Positions 25,362-34,148 of a stretch of 64,000 nucleotides of DNA are shown here, piece after piece (within the stretch, counting starts at the first letter, position 1; each line of letters opens with the position of its first letter). The stretch is from Clostridia bacterium. Its GTDB lineage: Bacteria; Bacillota; Clostridia; Oscillospirales; Acutalibacteraceae. The position numbers and the translations under genes are program-made. The notes under the pieces were generated by a model. It was not told the DNA's origin. It did not search any database and worked only from the letters and a program-made list of their open reading frames with translations. The stretch covers positions 1-64,000 of the forward strand of contig JAFQWA010000013.1 of NCBI GenBank assembly GCA_017407705.1, given 5' to 3'.

Positions 25362-26513
25362 TTATGCTCTTTTACCGCCGCAGAATACCATTTGCGGCTT
25401 ATTCATTACATTTAAAGGATCACCGTTGTACAAAACAAAGTCTGCATCTTTACCAACCTTGATTGAGCCGACCTTATTATCAATACCGCAGATTTTTGCA
25501 GGGGTGATAGTAATGGCTTTTAAGGCTGTATCGTAGTCCATACCGTCACGCACGCACACTGCCGCACACAACGGCAGATACTGAATTGGGATAACGGGGT
25601 GATCGGTGATAATAGCAGTTTCAATGCCCGCATTTGACAAAATTCCTGCGCACTCAGGAGTAAGTCCTTTAAGCTCGGGCTTTGATCTGTCACAGATAGT
25701 GGGGCCACACAAAACCCCAACATCCAGCTGCTTTAACTCTTTTACCGCTTTATATCCCAGTGTACCGTGGATAATGATATATTTCAAATAAAACTCCTGA
25801 GCAATTCTTGCGGCAGTGAAAATATCATCTACTCTGTGAGCGTGGAAAAATGCGTATTTCTCGCCCTTAACCACCGGCAACAGTGCCTCGCACTTAATAT
25901 CATATTCAGGCTTATCCTCGTCCTCACTGTTTTCAGCGTTGTCTAAATCCTGCATATATCTCTTTGCCTTATTAAGTTGCTCACGGATTATGGCCGCCGT
26001 TGCCATACGGGTAACGGGAGTCTGATTTTTACCGTGGTAAACACTTTTTGGGTTCTCACCCAAAGCAAACTTCACACCGCAGCACTTATCCACCAGCATA
26101 TTATCAATGCGGCAACCCATTGTTTTAACAGCGGCAATCTGACCGCCAATGGGATTGGCACTGCCGGGGCCTGTAAGCACTGTGGTAACGCCACCCTTGA
26201 GTGCTTCTTCAAAGCAAAAATCATCAGGATTTATGGCGTCAATAGCACGAAGGTGAGGTGTTGAGGGATCGGTATCCTCATTACCGTCGTCCCCTTCAAA
26301 GCCCAGACCGTCTTCCCACATACCGAGATGAGTGTGGGCATCAATAAATCCGGGATAAACACGCATTCCCTTTGCGTCAACATCAGTATCAGCAATTTCG
26401 GGGCAATCAGTCATATCGCCCACAGCGGTGATAACACCATTTTCAAACTCTACAAAGCCATTTGAAAAATGGGTATCCTCCATTGTAAAAATTTCAGCAT
26501 TATAAATCTTCAT
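25362..26513 (-). CDS. Metal-dependent amidohydrolase
   Basis: 383 residues, imidazolonepropionase/dihydroorotase-like TIM-barrel hydrolase. GFIDAHTHLGMWEDG gives the first HxH metal pair; FFHAHRVDDIFTA and IIHGTLGYKA give later histidine ligands; AIITDHPVIPIQYLP holds the last aspartate. The C-terminal composite domain (GSIKVGKDADFVLYNGDPLN) is typical of the superfamily. The substrate is not evident; family members hydrolyse cyclic amides or N-acyl groups. RBS GGAG. Stands alone between two terminators. Confidence 0.88.
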   Translation of the reverse strand: MKIYNAEIFTMEDTHFSNGFVEFENGVITAVGDMTDCPEIADTDVDAKGMRVYPGFIDAHTHLGMWEDGLGFEGDDGNEDTDPSTPHLRAIDAINPDDFCFEEALKGGVTTVLTGPGSANPIGGQIAAVKTMGCRIDNMLVDKCCGVKFALGENPKSVYHGKNQTPVTRMATAAIIREQLNKAKRYMQDLDNAENSEDEDKPEYDIKCEALLPVVKGEKYAFFHAHRVDDIFTAARIAQEFYLKYIIIHGTLGYKAVKELKQLDVGVLCGPTICDRSKPELKGLTPECAGILSNAGIETAIITDHPVIPIQYLPLCAAVCVRDGMDYDTALKAITITPAKICGIDNKVGSIKVGKDADFVLYNGDPLNVMNKPQMVFCGGKRA

Positions 26514-26542
26514 ACTAACTCCGCAAATTTAATAAAATTCAA

Positions 26543-26571
26543 CCCGCCGAACTCACTATAAATTCGGCGGG
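26543..26571 (-). terminator. Terminator of the yab/sporulation operon
   Basis: CCCGCCGAA (26543-26551) and TTCGGCGGG (26563-26571), 9-bp perfect stem; minus-strand RNA continues TTGAATTTTATT. Downstream of the S1-domain gene. Confidence 0.8.
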
Positions 26572-26585
26572 ATCATAGGTCAAAT

Positions 26586-27002
26586 TTATCTCTGTGCTCT
26601 TCTGGATGTGCGTTTCATCTCGCCGTTTTTGCGTTTTAAGTCCATAAACTTTTCGTCGCTTGACTGCTTGAATTTAGCCATCATATCCTCAAAGCTTGCA
26701 GGCTCCTGAGGCTTTTTCACCCAATCGGTCTTAACAGGGCGGGGATCCCTTGCAGGACGGCGTTCCGGTTCCAATGCACGTTTGATACTCAAGGAAATCT
26801 TACCGTCATCCGAGAGCTGAAGTACCTTAACCTTAACGGTTTCTCCTTCTTTAACGTGGTCTTTTATTTCGTTAACATAAGTAGAAGCTACCTCGGAAAT
26901 ATGTACCATACCGGTAGTGTCTTTATCTAACTCCACAAAAACTCCGAATTTAGTAATACCTGTAACTTTTCCTTCTAAAACTGCACCGACTTCTAACTGC
27001 AT
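26586..27002 (-). CDS. S1 RNA-binding domain protein (YabR-like)
   Basis: 138 residues. S1 domain at residues 3-72: VGAVLEGKVTGITKFGVFVEL, GMVHISEVASTYV, GETVKVKVLQL and KISLSIKR. The remaining half is basic and disordered (ERRPARDPRPVKTDW, KRTSRRAQR). Equivalent by position to YabR, downstream of divIC in B. subtilis. Likely RNA or ribosome binding; precise role unknown. RBS GGAGGA, 9-nt spacing. Confidence 0.88.
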   Translation of the reverse strand: MQLEVGAVLEGKVTGITKFGVFVELDKDTTGMVHISEVASTYVNEIKDHVKEGETVKVKVLQLSDDGKISLSIKRALEPERRPARDPRPVKTDWVKKPQEPASFEDMMAKFKQSSDEKFMDLKRKNGEMKRTSRRAQR

Positions 27003-27025
27003 GAACTATAAAGTCCTCCCCCAAA

Positions 27026-27334
27026 TTATTTTCCGGATATATCCTCATATACCTCTTCGTTTTGATATACATAATCGAGCTTGTCTCTTGCGGCACGCTC
27101 AATAAGATCCTTTTCCGAACCCTTTTCCAGCAAATACTTCAAATCATCGTTTGAGATCTGCTTTTGTGTGATCAACGCTTGTTTTTGCGCCAATATCTTT
27201 TTATTTTCAGCAAGCTCTGCTTGCAATGATATCATTGAATAAATGGTATAAACTGCAAAAAGCAGCAGTGCAACACGAAAAATCACGCTTTTTTTAGCGC
27301 CTACGTTTTTCTTCCTACGCATACACTCAGCCAT
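27026..27334 (-). CDS. divIC: Septum formation initiator, DivIC/FtsB family
   Basis: 102-residue bitopic division protein. Short basic cytoplasmic tail (MRRKKNVGAKKS), one membrane span at about 18-37 (FRVALLLFAVYTIYSMI), then a coiled coil outside (LQAELAENKKILAQKQALI) ending in the family motif IERAARDKLDYV. Interacts with FtsL and DivIB-type proteins in the divisome. The upstream ATG at 27334 abuts AAAGGA, so the true start may be the ATG at 27322. Sits between yabQ and the S1 gene exactly as in Bacillus. Confidence 0.9.
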   Translation of the reverse strand: MAECMRRKKNVGAKKSVIFRVALLLFAVYTIYSMISLQAELAENKKILAQKQALITQKQISNDDLKYLLEKGSEKDLIERAARDKLDYVYQNEEVYEDISGK

Positions 27335-27339
27335 TCCTT

Positions 27340-27864
27340 TTACGAATTTTCATCAAGCTTTTTGTTAGATTTAAAAAACTTTATAAAAATATTATACACC
27401 ACTTTATACAGCGGTTTCAAGCACTTTTTAATCAAATTACTAATTTTTTTGAGCAAAAACCCAAACACTCTGCAAAACAGAGCCTTTATCCACCGCAAAG
27501 CACCTTTTACAGGTGAAAAAATCAATTTATCTATTAAGGAAATAACGGCTTTTACAAACCTGATTATCCCCTTTGATATTGCCATAATAAGTCGGCTCAA
27601 GGTCAGTCGGCAACAGATAGCACCCAGTAGCTCTCCCAATAAAACAAACCATCTTATCTCGCCGCTGCAACGTACTAATATATTGAAAAACGTAACCAGT
27701 GCCGCCATAACAAAAAATGAAATATCCTGAACAAAACCCGACACGGTGTCGGGTTTATTTGCAAGTCTGATTATTCTGAACACATCGTATAAAAGACATA
27801 GCCCCACCCCTACTATCATACTGATAAAAAAGGTGGCTATGTCGGTATTGCCTGCCCTTAACAT
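27340..27864 (-). CDS. yabQ: Spore cortex biosynthesis protein YabQ
   Basis: 174-residue membrane protein needed for spore cortex formation in B. subtilis. Hydrophobic spans at about 10-27, 45-66 and 70-95; GVGLCLLYDVFRIIRL is the family's N-terminal signature. The C terminus is long and strongly basic (KKISNLIKKCLKPLYKVVYN, SNKKLDENS). No clear RBS ahead of the ATG, which begins 2 nt after yabP, so coupling is likely. Supports an endospore-forming lineage. Confidence 0.88.
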   Translation of the reverse strand: MLRAGNTDIATFFISMIVGVGLCLLYDVFRIIRLANKPDTVSGFVQDISFFVMAALVTFFNILVRCSGEIRWFVLLGELLGAICCRLTLSRLIMAISKGIIRFVKAVISLIDKLIFSPVKGALRWIKALFCRVFGFLLKKISNLIKKCLKPLYKVVYNIFIKFFKSNKKLDENS

Positions 27865-27866
27865 AA

Positions 27867-28154
27867 TTACTTGAACAGTCGGGTGAGAAATCCACCACGC
27901 GATGCGTTTGAATCAGCATACACAAGCCCGTAGATACTGCCGTCGATATTCAGCTCACCGGTATCCACGTTAAGCTGACTTATATGCAAATTACTGCCCT
28001 TAACCGTCAGCTCACCCATATCGGTAATGAGCACCACTGTCTGCTCATCAAAGCTGTCCACCTGAGAAACGCCGGTAATATTCAGCTTTGCTCGGTTTTC
28101 CATAATCAGATTATGTGGCAGCTTTACAGTTCTTTTTTCCTCCGACAATATCAT
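27867..28154 (-). CDS. yabP: Sporulation protein YabP
   Basis: 95 residues from the ATG at 28154, preceded by AAGAGGA; an in-frame start 12 codons upstream lacks an RBS. Contains the YabP/YqfC domain: HNLIMENRAKLNITGVSQVDSFDE, VVLITDMGELTVKGSNLHI and LNVDTGELNIDGSI. Binds or cooperates with YabQ in spore cortex assembly, by analogy to Bacillus. Confidence 0.9.
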   Translation of the reverse strand: MILSEEKRTVKLPHNLIMENRAKLNITGVSQVDSFDEQTVVLITDMGELTVKGSNLHISQLNVDTGELNIDGSIYGLVYADSNASRGGFLTRLFK

Positions 28155-28217
28155 ATATGATCCTCTTTTCATACAAGTATAGTAGTACATAGTATGAAAA
28201 CGGGCGGTGGGATATGC

Positions 28218-28460
28218 CTAATCTATTATTTTGTAAAGCAGATCTGCGTCTTCCTTTTTGGTAAACTCTTTAACGTCGGTCACCTGAGCCTTAAAAGGAC
28301 GGCTGCCAAAGCTTATTTCTATAATATCTCCCACTTTAACGTCGTAAGATGCACGGGCAGGTTTGGAATTTACGAGCACTCTGCCTGCGTCACAAGCCTC
28401 ATTGGCAACAGTGCGGCGTTTTATAATTCTTGATACCTTTAAAAACTTATCAAGTCGCAT
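28218..28460 (-). CDS. rqcP: RqcP (YabO), S4-domain ribosome quality-control factor
   Basis: 80 residues, a single S4 RNA-binding domain: MRLDKFLKVSRIIKRRTVAN, DAGRVLVNSKPARASYDVKVGD-type strand pattern. In Bacillus RqcP binds the 50S subunit and works with RqcH in Ala-tailing of stalled nascent chains. RBS AAGGAG 8 nt before ATG. Lies between hup and yabP. Confidence 0.92.
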   Translation of the reverse strand: MRLDKFLKVSRIIKRRTVANEACDAGRVLVNSKPARASYDVKVGDIIEISFGSRPFKAQVTDVKEFTKKEDADLLYKIID

Positions 28461-28480
28461 ATATTTTACTCCTTAAATCA

Positions 28481-28508
28481 AAATCGGCCCGAAAAATCGA
28501 GCCGATTT
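28481..28508 (-). terminator. Hairpin after hup
   Basis: AAATCGGC (28481-28488) and GCCGATTT (28501-28508), extended inside by CGA/TCG with one mismatch. Minus-strand RNA then reads TTGATTT. A partial terminator: hup, needed in quantity, would be separated from the low-expression rqcP-yab genes. Confidence 0.65.
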
Positions 28509-28527
28509 AATTTGCCTTTTGCTATAA

Positions 28528-28803
28528 TTATTTTGCAATAGCGTCTTTGAAAGCTTTACCAGCTTTGAATACAGGCAGTTTTGATGCAGGGATCTCGATC
28601 TTCTGTTTTGTCTGGGGATTGAGACCTGTTCTTGCGTTACGTGTACGAACCTCGAATGTACCGAAGCCAACGAGCTGTACTTTGTCGCCTGCTTTAAGAG
28701 CGTCAACAACAGATTCGATAACAGCAGCAACTGCTTTATCAGCGTCTTTCTTTGTGAGACCTGCCTTCTCGGCAACAGCATTAATTAATTCAGTTTTGTT
28801 CAT
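28528..28803 (-). CDS. hup: HU family DNA-binding protein
   Basis: 91-residue histone-like protein; full length. [24 protein letters not shown] dimerisation helices, [20 protein letters not shown] and the [22 protein letters not shown] arm-and-tail region with the conserved proline. Bends and compacts the nucleoid. RBS GGAGGA. Inserted between mazG and rqcP, a clostridial variation of the Bacillus order. Confidence 0.96.
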   Translation of the reverse strand: MNKTELINAVAEKAGLTKKDADKAVAAVIESVVDALKAGDKVQLVGFGTFEVRTRNARTGLNPQTKQKIEIPASKLPVFKAGKAFKDAIAK

Positions 28804-28858
28804 AGTAATTTAGTCCTCCTAAAATTTTTATATATTCAGCAGCTTTACTACTGCTAAA

Positions 28859-29662
28859 TTACTTAATATGCTTCACTTCATCCCAAATAGCATCCAACTG
28901 CTCTAAAGACGCACTTTTCATATCAATGCCTCTTTTTTTGGCAATCTCCTCCACTTTGGAAAAACGTGAAATAAATTTGTTTGTGGCATCACCCAGCGCC
29001 TGCTCTGCATCAACATTGAGAAATCTTGAAACGTTCACCATAGAAAACAGCAGATCACCAAATTCTTCTTTGATTTGCTCACTGTTTTCCTCGGTTACAG
29101 CCTCGCTGAGTTCCGCAAGCTCTTCGGAAAGCTTTAACAAGGGTTCATAAACATCAGGCCAGTCAAAGCCTGCTTTTGCTGCACGCTTTTGCACCTTAGC
29201 CGCTCTCATCAATGCAGGAAATGCGTTTGGTACGCTTTTTAACGTATCGGTATATGATAACTGATTTTTCTCCACCATTTTTATCTTTTCCCAGTTATCC
29301 AACACCTGCTCGGTAGTATCGGCAGATACATCTGAGAAAATATGGGGATGCCGCAGTATCAGTTTCTTGCAAATACCGTCAGCCACATCATCAAAATCAA
29401 AGCTGCCTGCTTCTCTTTCCATCTGACTGTGGAACACCACCTGCAACAACACGTCGCCAAGTTCTTCACACAAAGCAGCCTTATCGTCACAGTCGATAGC
29501 ATCTACTACTTCATAAACCTCTTCCAAAAAATTATTCCTGATAGACTTATGATCCTGCTCCTTATCCCAAGGACATCCATTCTCGGATCTTAGCATAGCC
29601 ATTATCAAGACCAGATCATAAATATTATAATTTTCTTTGAAAGTAAATTCGTTATTCTGCAT
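28859..29662 (-). CDS. mazG: Nucleoside triphosphate pyrophosphohydrolase MazG
   Basis: Hydrolyses (d)NTPs to monophosphates and PPi, removing aberrant nucleotides. 267 residues with two MazG domains: first with CPWDKEQDHKSIRNNFLEE and the metal-binding EEL-GD pattern in CEELGDVLLQVVFHSQM, second with LSEELAELSEAV and EEFGDLLFSMVNVSRF. Corresponds to YabN (its MazG half) of Bacillus; the N-terminal methylase domain of YabN is absent here. RBS weak. Confidence 0.93.
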   Translation of the reverse strand: MQNNEFTFKENYNIYDLVLIMAMLRSENGCPWDKEQDHKSIRNNFLEEVYEVVDAIDCDDKAALCEELGDVLLQVVFHSQMEREAGSFDFDDVADGICKKLILRHPHIFSDVSADTTEQVLDNWEKIKMVEKNQLSYTDTLKSVPNAFPALMRAAKVQKRAAKAGFDWPDVYEPLLKLSEELAELSEAVTEENSEQIKEEFGDLLFSMVNVSRFLNVDAEQALGDATNKFISRFSKVEEIAKKRGIDMKSASLEQLDAIWDEVKHIK

Positions 29663-29708
29663 ATTAAGATGCTGCCTCTGTAACCTTTTTTATATCACTT
29701 TTACCATT

Positions 29709-31484
29709 TTAACCTAAAACTTTGAATTTTTCAAGTACTTTTGCGATTTTTTCTCCCTTTGGAAGCAATTTTACATCATCTTTTGTAATAGTTTTAAGGC
29801 AGAACAGTACAACACAGAAAACTATCACTGCAACAACCACTGAAATACCGGTAGAAAGGATCATACCCATCCTGCCTGCACCCAGCCAATTTGATGCCAA
29901 TCCGTAAACTGCAAAGGCAGATATTGCACACAGTATTGCAGAGGTAAAGGGCTTACCCAGTGTGGTCCACAAATTAGGCATAACACCCGAATGCTTTGCA
30001 AGAGAGATAATGTTTAGTACCACTATCAGAACATAGCATACAACCGTGCTTATGGCAGCACCTAAAATATTGATCTCAGGTATCACAACAAGTGCGGCGT
30101 TTAAGATGATCTTTGCACCAAGACCGATAAGTATATTCACCACTGGTACCTTCTGTTTACCAATCGCCTGAAGCATACTGGTGATGGGCATAGCAATTCC
30201 TGCAAATATACCTGCTATTGCAAGCCAGAACAGTAAATCGGCAGATACAATAACCTCATCAGGTCTGTCGCTAAAGAATATGGTAAGTATGGGGTTTGAC
30301 AAAACCGCAATACCCAGTCCCATAGGAGCTGCAATAAGCGTTGTCATACGCAGTACCGACTCTATGTTGAATTTTACTGCTTGTTTGTTTTTCTCGTACC
30401 AAGCGGCGGCTAAATTCGGCAACACGCTGATACCGATAACCGATGTAACGGTGGGAACTAAGTTGTAAAAGGAATACGCAAAGCCTTTGTAACAGCCGTA
30501 AAGGAACGTGGGTATCTTATCAGCCTCAACATTAAGCAAAGCACTGCCGTGGGACTGGATAACAGTTTGAGCTGATATTCCCATAGCATTGTTAAGCTGA
30601 CCCTGTACGGTGATAAGGTCGATAATGCTTGCAAGATTCTGCGCTAATGCCCCCAAAACCACCGGTAACGCAAACTTCATTAAAGTTTTGAAGTTTTCTC
30701 TATCGGCATAAGGTTCCGGCGATGCTTCGATCTCAGCAGCCGTTATACCGTCACCCTTGGATTTGTGGCTGATAAGCAAATAAATAGCGCCGATAATGGT
30801 GCCCAGTGTAACACCGCCGATAGCACCTGCCGATGCAAAGGGCAATATCACACCCTGCGCTGCTTTTATTCCCTCTTCACCGGTAGCGGTGATAACCTGA
30901 CCGAATACAGCGCCGCTGTCGTTGTATTGAGACATACCTATTTGCATAATAACATAAGCAAAGCCAAAGCCGAAAATAAGCTTACACAAAGCCTCTATTA
31001 CCTGAGATATGGCAGTGGGGTACATATTTTTAAGTCCCTCATAATATCCTCGGTAACAGGCCATTATACAGCAAAACAGCATAGACGGAGCTATTACCAA
31101 AACGCTGTAAAGTGCGCCGAAATTTTTATTGATATAAACCGCAAAGGGATACGCAATAAGTGAGATAAGCATAAATCCTGCCAGTCCCGTTATAAAGAAG
31201 GTGCGTTGTGCTACCCTTAACAGACTTTTAGCATCCTTAAATCGGTTTTGTGCCACTGCCTCTGCCACCAATTTAGATATAGCAATCGGCAGACCTGCCA
31301 TAGCGATAGTATAAATAGGGGCATATAAGTCGTAAGCGGAAGAATAGTATCCCATACCCTCGCCGCCAAGCAGTTTTCCCAGTGGTATTCTGAAAATGGC
31401 ACCGATAACCTTAACAAGCGCAGTTGCAATTACCAAGATAAGTGCGCCGTGAAGGAAATTATGCTGTTTACGTGTTTTTTCCAA
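29709..31484 (-). CDS. spoVB: SpoVB/MurJ-type lipid flippase (polysaccharide biosynthesis family)
   Basis: About 591 residues, 14 predicted membrane segments, MVF/MATE-like fold. GALILVIATALVKVIGAIFRIPLG at the N terminus is the family opening; GLPIAISKLVAEAVAQ and PLGKLLGGEGMGYYSSAYDLYAP follow. Equivalent by position to YabM, ahead of mazG; SpoVB itself acts in spore cortex synthesis, so the product is probably a lipid II or wall-precursor exporter. The TTG at 31484 is preferred since AAAGGA lies 9 nt ahead, while the ATG at 31493 directly abuts that site. Confidence 0.85.
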   Translation of the reverse strand: MEKTRKQHNFLHGALILVIATALVKVIGAIFRIPLGKLLGGEGMGYYSSAYDLYAPIYTIAMAGLPIAISKLVAEAVAQNRFKDAKSLLRVAQRTFFITGLAGFMLISLIAYPFAVYINKNFGALYSVLVIAPSMLFCCIMACYRGYYEGLKNMYPTAISQVIEALCKLIFGFGFAYVIMQIGMSQYNDSGAVFGQVITATGEEGIKAAQGVILPFASAGAIGGVTLGTIIGAIYLLISHKSKGDGITAAEIEASPEPYADRENFKTLMKFALPVVLGALAQNLASIIDLITVQGQLNNAMGISAQTVIQSHGSALLNVEADKIPTFLYGCYKGFAYSFYNLVPTVTSVIGISVLPNLAAAWYEKNKQAVKFNIESVLRMTTLIAAPMGLGIAVLSNPILTIFFSDRPDEVIVSADLLFWLAIAGIFAGIAMPITSMLQAIGKQKVPVVNILIGLGAKIILNAALVVIPEINILGAAISTVVCYVLIVVLNIISLAKHSGVMPNLWTTLGKPFTSAILCAISAFAVYGLASNWLGAGRMGMILSTGISVVVAVIVFCVVLFCLKTITKDDVKLLPKGEKIAKVLEKFKVLG

Positions 31485-31539
31485 TCCGACCATCCTTTAC
31501 AGTTTTATAATAAAACTTACTCCTTTGTCCTTTAAAAAA

Positions 31540-32235
31540 TTACAAAGTATTTTTAATAGCATCCATAACGATGTTTACAAGAGTATCTTCTTTAAGTACG
31601 TTTACCTCAGTGTAGCTTTCTGCGGCAGACTCATCGGCATCGTCAGATATGCTGCGTATGGCAGCAAAGGGCACTCCCAATTTATGACACACCGATGCAA
31701 TGGCAGCAGATTCCATGTCACAGCAACCGCCGCCAAACTGCTCTATAACAAAATTTTTCTTGTTTGTGTCACTTACAAACATATCGCCCGATACCAGTAC
31801 ACAAGGCTTTAACTCAGGATGAGCGCTAATAAGCATATCATAAAGCTGTTTATCGGGATAATACTCGTATGTTTCCTGAGGCTTTTGACCGGGTTTGTAG
31901 CCCAGCGGAGTCAAATCAAAATCGTGTTCAACAAACTTTGTGCCGATAGTAACATCGTTTTTTCTAACACCTTTTATGGCGCCGGAAAGTCCGAAATTGA
32001 TAATGGCATCTACCTTTTCAGCATAACAAAGTGCCGCCGCACCGCCTGCGGAATTTACTTTACCGATACCGCACCATATAGCAACCATCTGAGCAGCATT
32101 ACCGTTATTCTCCACTGTAAATTTAGCGATCTTATCGCCGTAAGCGTTATAAACCTGTCCGCCTAATTTACAAGCCAATTTCTCAACAGGTGCAAACTCC
32201 TGATCATCGGCAATTACAAATCCAAACTTCTTCAT
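31540..32235 (-). CDS. mtnN: 5'-methylthioadenosine/S-adenosylhomocysteine nucleosidase
   Basis: Cleaves adenine from MTA and SAH, recycling methyl-cycle by-products and feeding AI-2 synthesis where LuxS exists. 231 residues, phosphorylase-nucleosidase fold: CGIGKVNSAGGAAAL, INFGLSGAIKGV, SGDMFVSD, CDMESAAIASVC (catalytic glutamate) and AIRSISDDAD (catalytic aspartate). The N terminus (FVIADDQEFAPVEKL) is slightly divergent from the E. coli form. RBS AGGGGAT. Followed at 47 nt by the flippase gene. Confidence 0.9.
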   Translation of the reverse strand: MKKFGFVIADDQEFAPVEKLACKLGGQVYNAYGDKIAKFTVENNGNAAQMVAIWCGIGKVNSAGGAAALCYAEKVDAIINFGLSGAIKGVRKNDVTIGTKFVEHDFDLTPLGYKPGQKPQETYEYYPDKQLYDMLISAHPELKPCVLVSGDMFVSDTNKKNFVIEQFGGGCCDMESAAIASVCHKLGVPFAAIRSISDDADESAAESYTEVNVLKEDTLVNIVMDAIKNTL

Positions 32236-32253
32236 ATCTAATCCCCTAATAAT

Positions 32254-32276
32254 AAACGGGGCAAACTGCCCCGTTT
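32254..32276 (-). terminator. Terminator after the zinc-ribbon gene
   Basis: AAACGGGGCA (32254-32263) and TGCCCCGTTT (32267-32276), 10-bp perfect stem with AAC/GTT loop; minus strand continues ATTATT. Lies 18 nt before the mtnN start. Confidence 0.8.
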
Positions 32277-32290
32277 TTACTGCTTATAAA

Positions 32291-32647
32291 TTAAAACTGT
32301 TTACCGCATTTCTGGCAAAAAGACGCATCAAAAGCATTTTTTGCACCACAATTATCGCAGATTATCATATTTTTAGCGGCGGCAAGCTGATCCTCTAAAT
32401 CCGACACCTCTGCCTGCTTTGACTCAATACCTGCAATAAGAGCATTAGCCGCATCCTCATTGTCTTCACCGCTCTTTTTAGAGTCGTGATACAAGCGGCC
32501 CAGCATCTCATAATCCTTTGCGATCTTAGAGTTTATTTTCGCAATATTATACTTGATTTTCTGCTCGGAAATAACGTCGGTAGTCTTCTCCACAGCAACG
32601 TCGAAAACATCCTTAGCTTTAACAGCAGCATCTTCAAAAAATCCCAT
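32291..32647 (-). CDS. Small coiled-coil protein with C-terminal zinc ribbon
   Basis: 118 residues. The first 90 are helical with coiled-coil character (AVKAKDVFDVAVEKTTDVI, GIESKQAEVSDLEDQLAAAK), then a zinc ribbon CDNCGAKNAFDASFCQKCG with four cysteines in CxxC pairs. No signal peptide. Widespread in Clostridia, function unknown; not a transcription factor by any visible motif. RBS AAAGGAG. Own terminator. Confidence 0.78.
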   Translation of the reverse strand: MGFFEDAAVKAKDVFDVAVEKTTDVISEQKIKYNIAKINSKIAKDYEMLGRLYHDSKKSGEDNEDAANALIAGIESKQAEVSDLEDQLAAAKNMIICDNCGAKNAFDASFCQKCGKQF

Positions 32648-32720
32648 AATTATTACTCCTTTCGGTAGATACTTAATACCTTACTTTATTATACCAATTT
32701 ACACTGCATAAATCAATATT

Positions 32721-34148
32721 TTACTTATAAAATTCATAAATAGCTGATTTTCTTTTTAACATTTCATCAAATCCACTTATATACTCATAAGGGTATTTGT
32801 AATTGAAAATACGGGATATGTTGGTTTTATCCTCCGACACAAGCTTAGTAGATGCACCTGCACCCACCGCTAAAATAGTTTGTGCCTCTTCCATGATAAA
32901 CACGTTATAAAGCCCCTCAAAGCCGGGTTTTGACCAGCCTATGTTCTCGTTATTACCTGCCATACGGCTTTGACGGTACATATAATAAGGCAGATAACCG
33001 GAATTCTTAAGGCTATTGTGGGATATTTCAAGCATCTGTGATGCCACACCGCCTTCTGGCGAATACTCTGCCTCGCCCTTATAAACAAGCCTTGATGAAC
33101 GCTTTATAGACAGAGTATGTACCGTTACACAAGCGGGTGAAAGTCCTATTATCTGATCCATAGTATCCTTAAAGGACTCCACTGTATCGGTGGGCAGACC
33201 TGCGATAAGATCGGTGTTGATATTATCAAAACCGGTTTTAAGTGCCAGTTCATAGCAATCAAAAAACTCTTTTGCAGTATGATTTCTGCGTATCTCCTTT
33301 AACACGTTATCATTTAAGGTCTGCGGATTTATGCTTATTCTGTCGGCTCCCGAAGCTTTTATTACATCGAGTTTTTGCTTGGTTATGGTATCAGGGCGAC
33401 CTGCCTCAACGGTAAATTCCAACAGATTACTCAAATCAAAATACTTATACACCGCTGCTATGATCCTTTGCAGATCCTCAGCCTCAATGGCAGTGGGTGT
33501 ACCGCCGCCGATATAAACTGTTTGCAGTGTGAGACCTATATCCCTTGCCACTTTTGCGGTGTATTCCAACTCACGGCAAATAAGCTGTACATAGTCCGGT
33601 ATCAGTTTATGTGATTTTGACACGTCGTGTGATATAAACGAACAGTAACTGCATCTGCTTTTGCAAAAAGGAATGGATATATACAAGCTAAAGGAACGGG
33701 GCAAGATCTTACTCAGCAAGGGGTCCTGAATACTCATAGTATCGTAAGCAAGGTTTAGCTTTTCATCGGAAACCAGCAGCTTTGATCTAAAATAATCCTT
33801 GGCATACTCAATACCCTTTTTCTCTTTTAACGAGCGAAGCAGCTTAGTGGGTCTTACCCCCGTTTGTATGCCCCATTTAGGGTAGATACCCGTATATTCT
33901 GAGAGTATCTCATACAGCAGAGCACATAAAGTCCGCTCAAAATCGTTACAGGCACAAGCCTGTGCTTTCTCAAAATGCTTGTCCGAAATATCCACTGTCA
34001 CCTTTGCCAAATCGCCGTCTTTTTGGGCGGTAATATGGGCAGTGCAGTTCTCCGCCTGCTCCGACACACTCTCTGCAGGGAAAAACAGTTGTATTATATT
34101 TTCAATTTCGTACTTATAATCGTTACCTATTAAAGTTAATTTTATCAT
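32721..34148 (-). CDS. hemZ: Radical SAM coproporphyrinogen dehydrogenase-like protein HemZ
   Basis: 475 residues. HemN-type radical SAM enzyme with cluster motif FCKSRCSYCSF (C162, C166, C169), YIGGGTPTAIE, ISINPQTLND and GLPTDTVESFKDT. The first 150 residues are the HemZ-specific N-terminal domain (IQTGVRPTKLLRSL). B. subtilis HemZ oxidises coproporphyrinogen III without oxygen; no other heme gene lies here, and in heme-lacking gut Clostridia the protein may act on another substrate. Start overlaps the hydrolase stop (ATGA). Last gene of recJ-rsh-MBL-hemZ. Confidence 0.88.
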   Translation of the reverse strand: MIKLTLIGNDYKYEIENIIQLFFPAESVSEQAENCTAHITAQKDGDLAKVTVDISDKHFEKAQACACNDFERTLCALLYEILSEYTGIYPKWGIQTGVRPTKLLRSLKEKKGIEYAKDYFRSKLLVSDEKLNLAYDTMSIQDPLLSKILPRSFSLYISIPFCKSRCSYCSFISHDVSKSHKLIPDYVQLICRELEYTAKVARDIGLTLQTVYIGGGTPTAIEAEDLQRIIAAVYKYFDLSNLLEFTVEAGRPDTITKQKLDVIKASGADRISINPQTLNDNVLKEIRRNHTAKEFFDCYELALKTGFDNINTDLIAGLPTDTVESFKDTMDQIIGLSPACVTVHTLSIKRSSRLVYKGEAEYSPEGGVASQMLEISHNSLKNSGYLPYYMYRQSRMAGNNENIGWSKPGFEGLYNVFIMEEAQTILAVGAGASTKLVSEDKTNISRIFNYKYPYEYISGFDEMLKRKSAIYEFYK

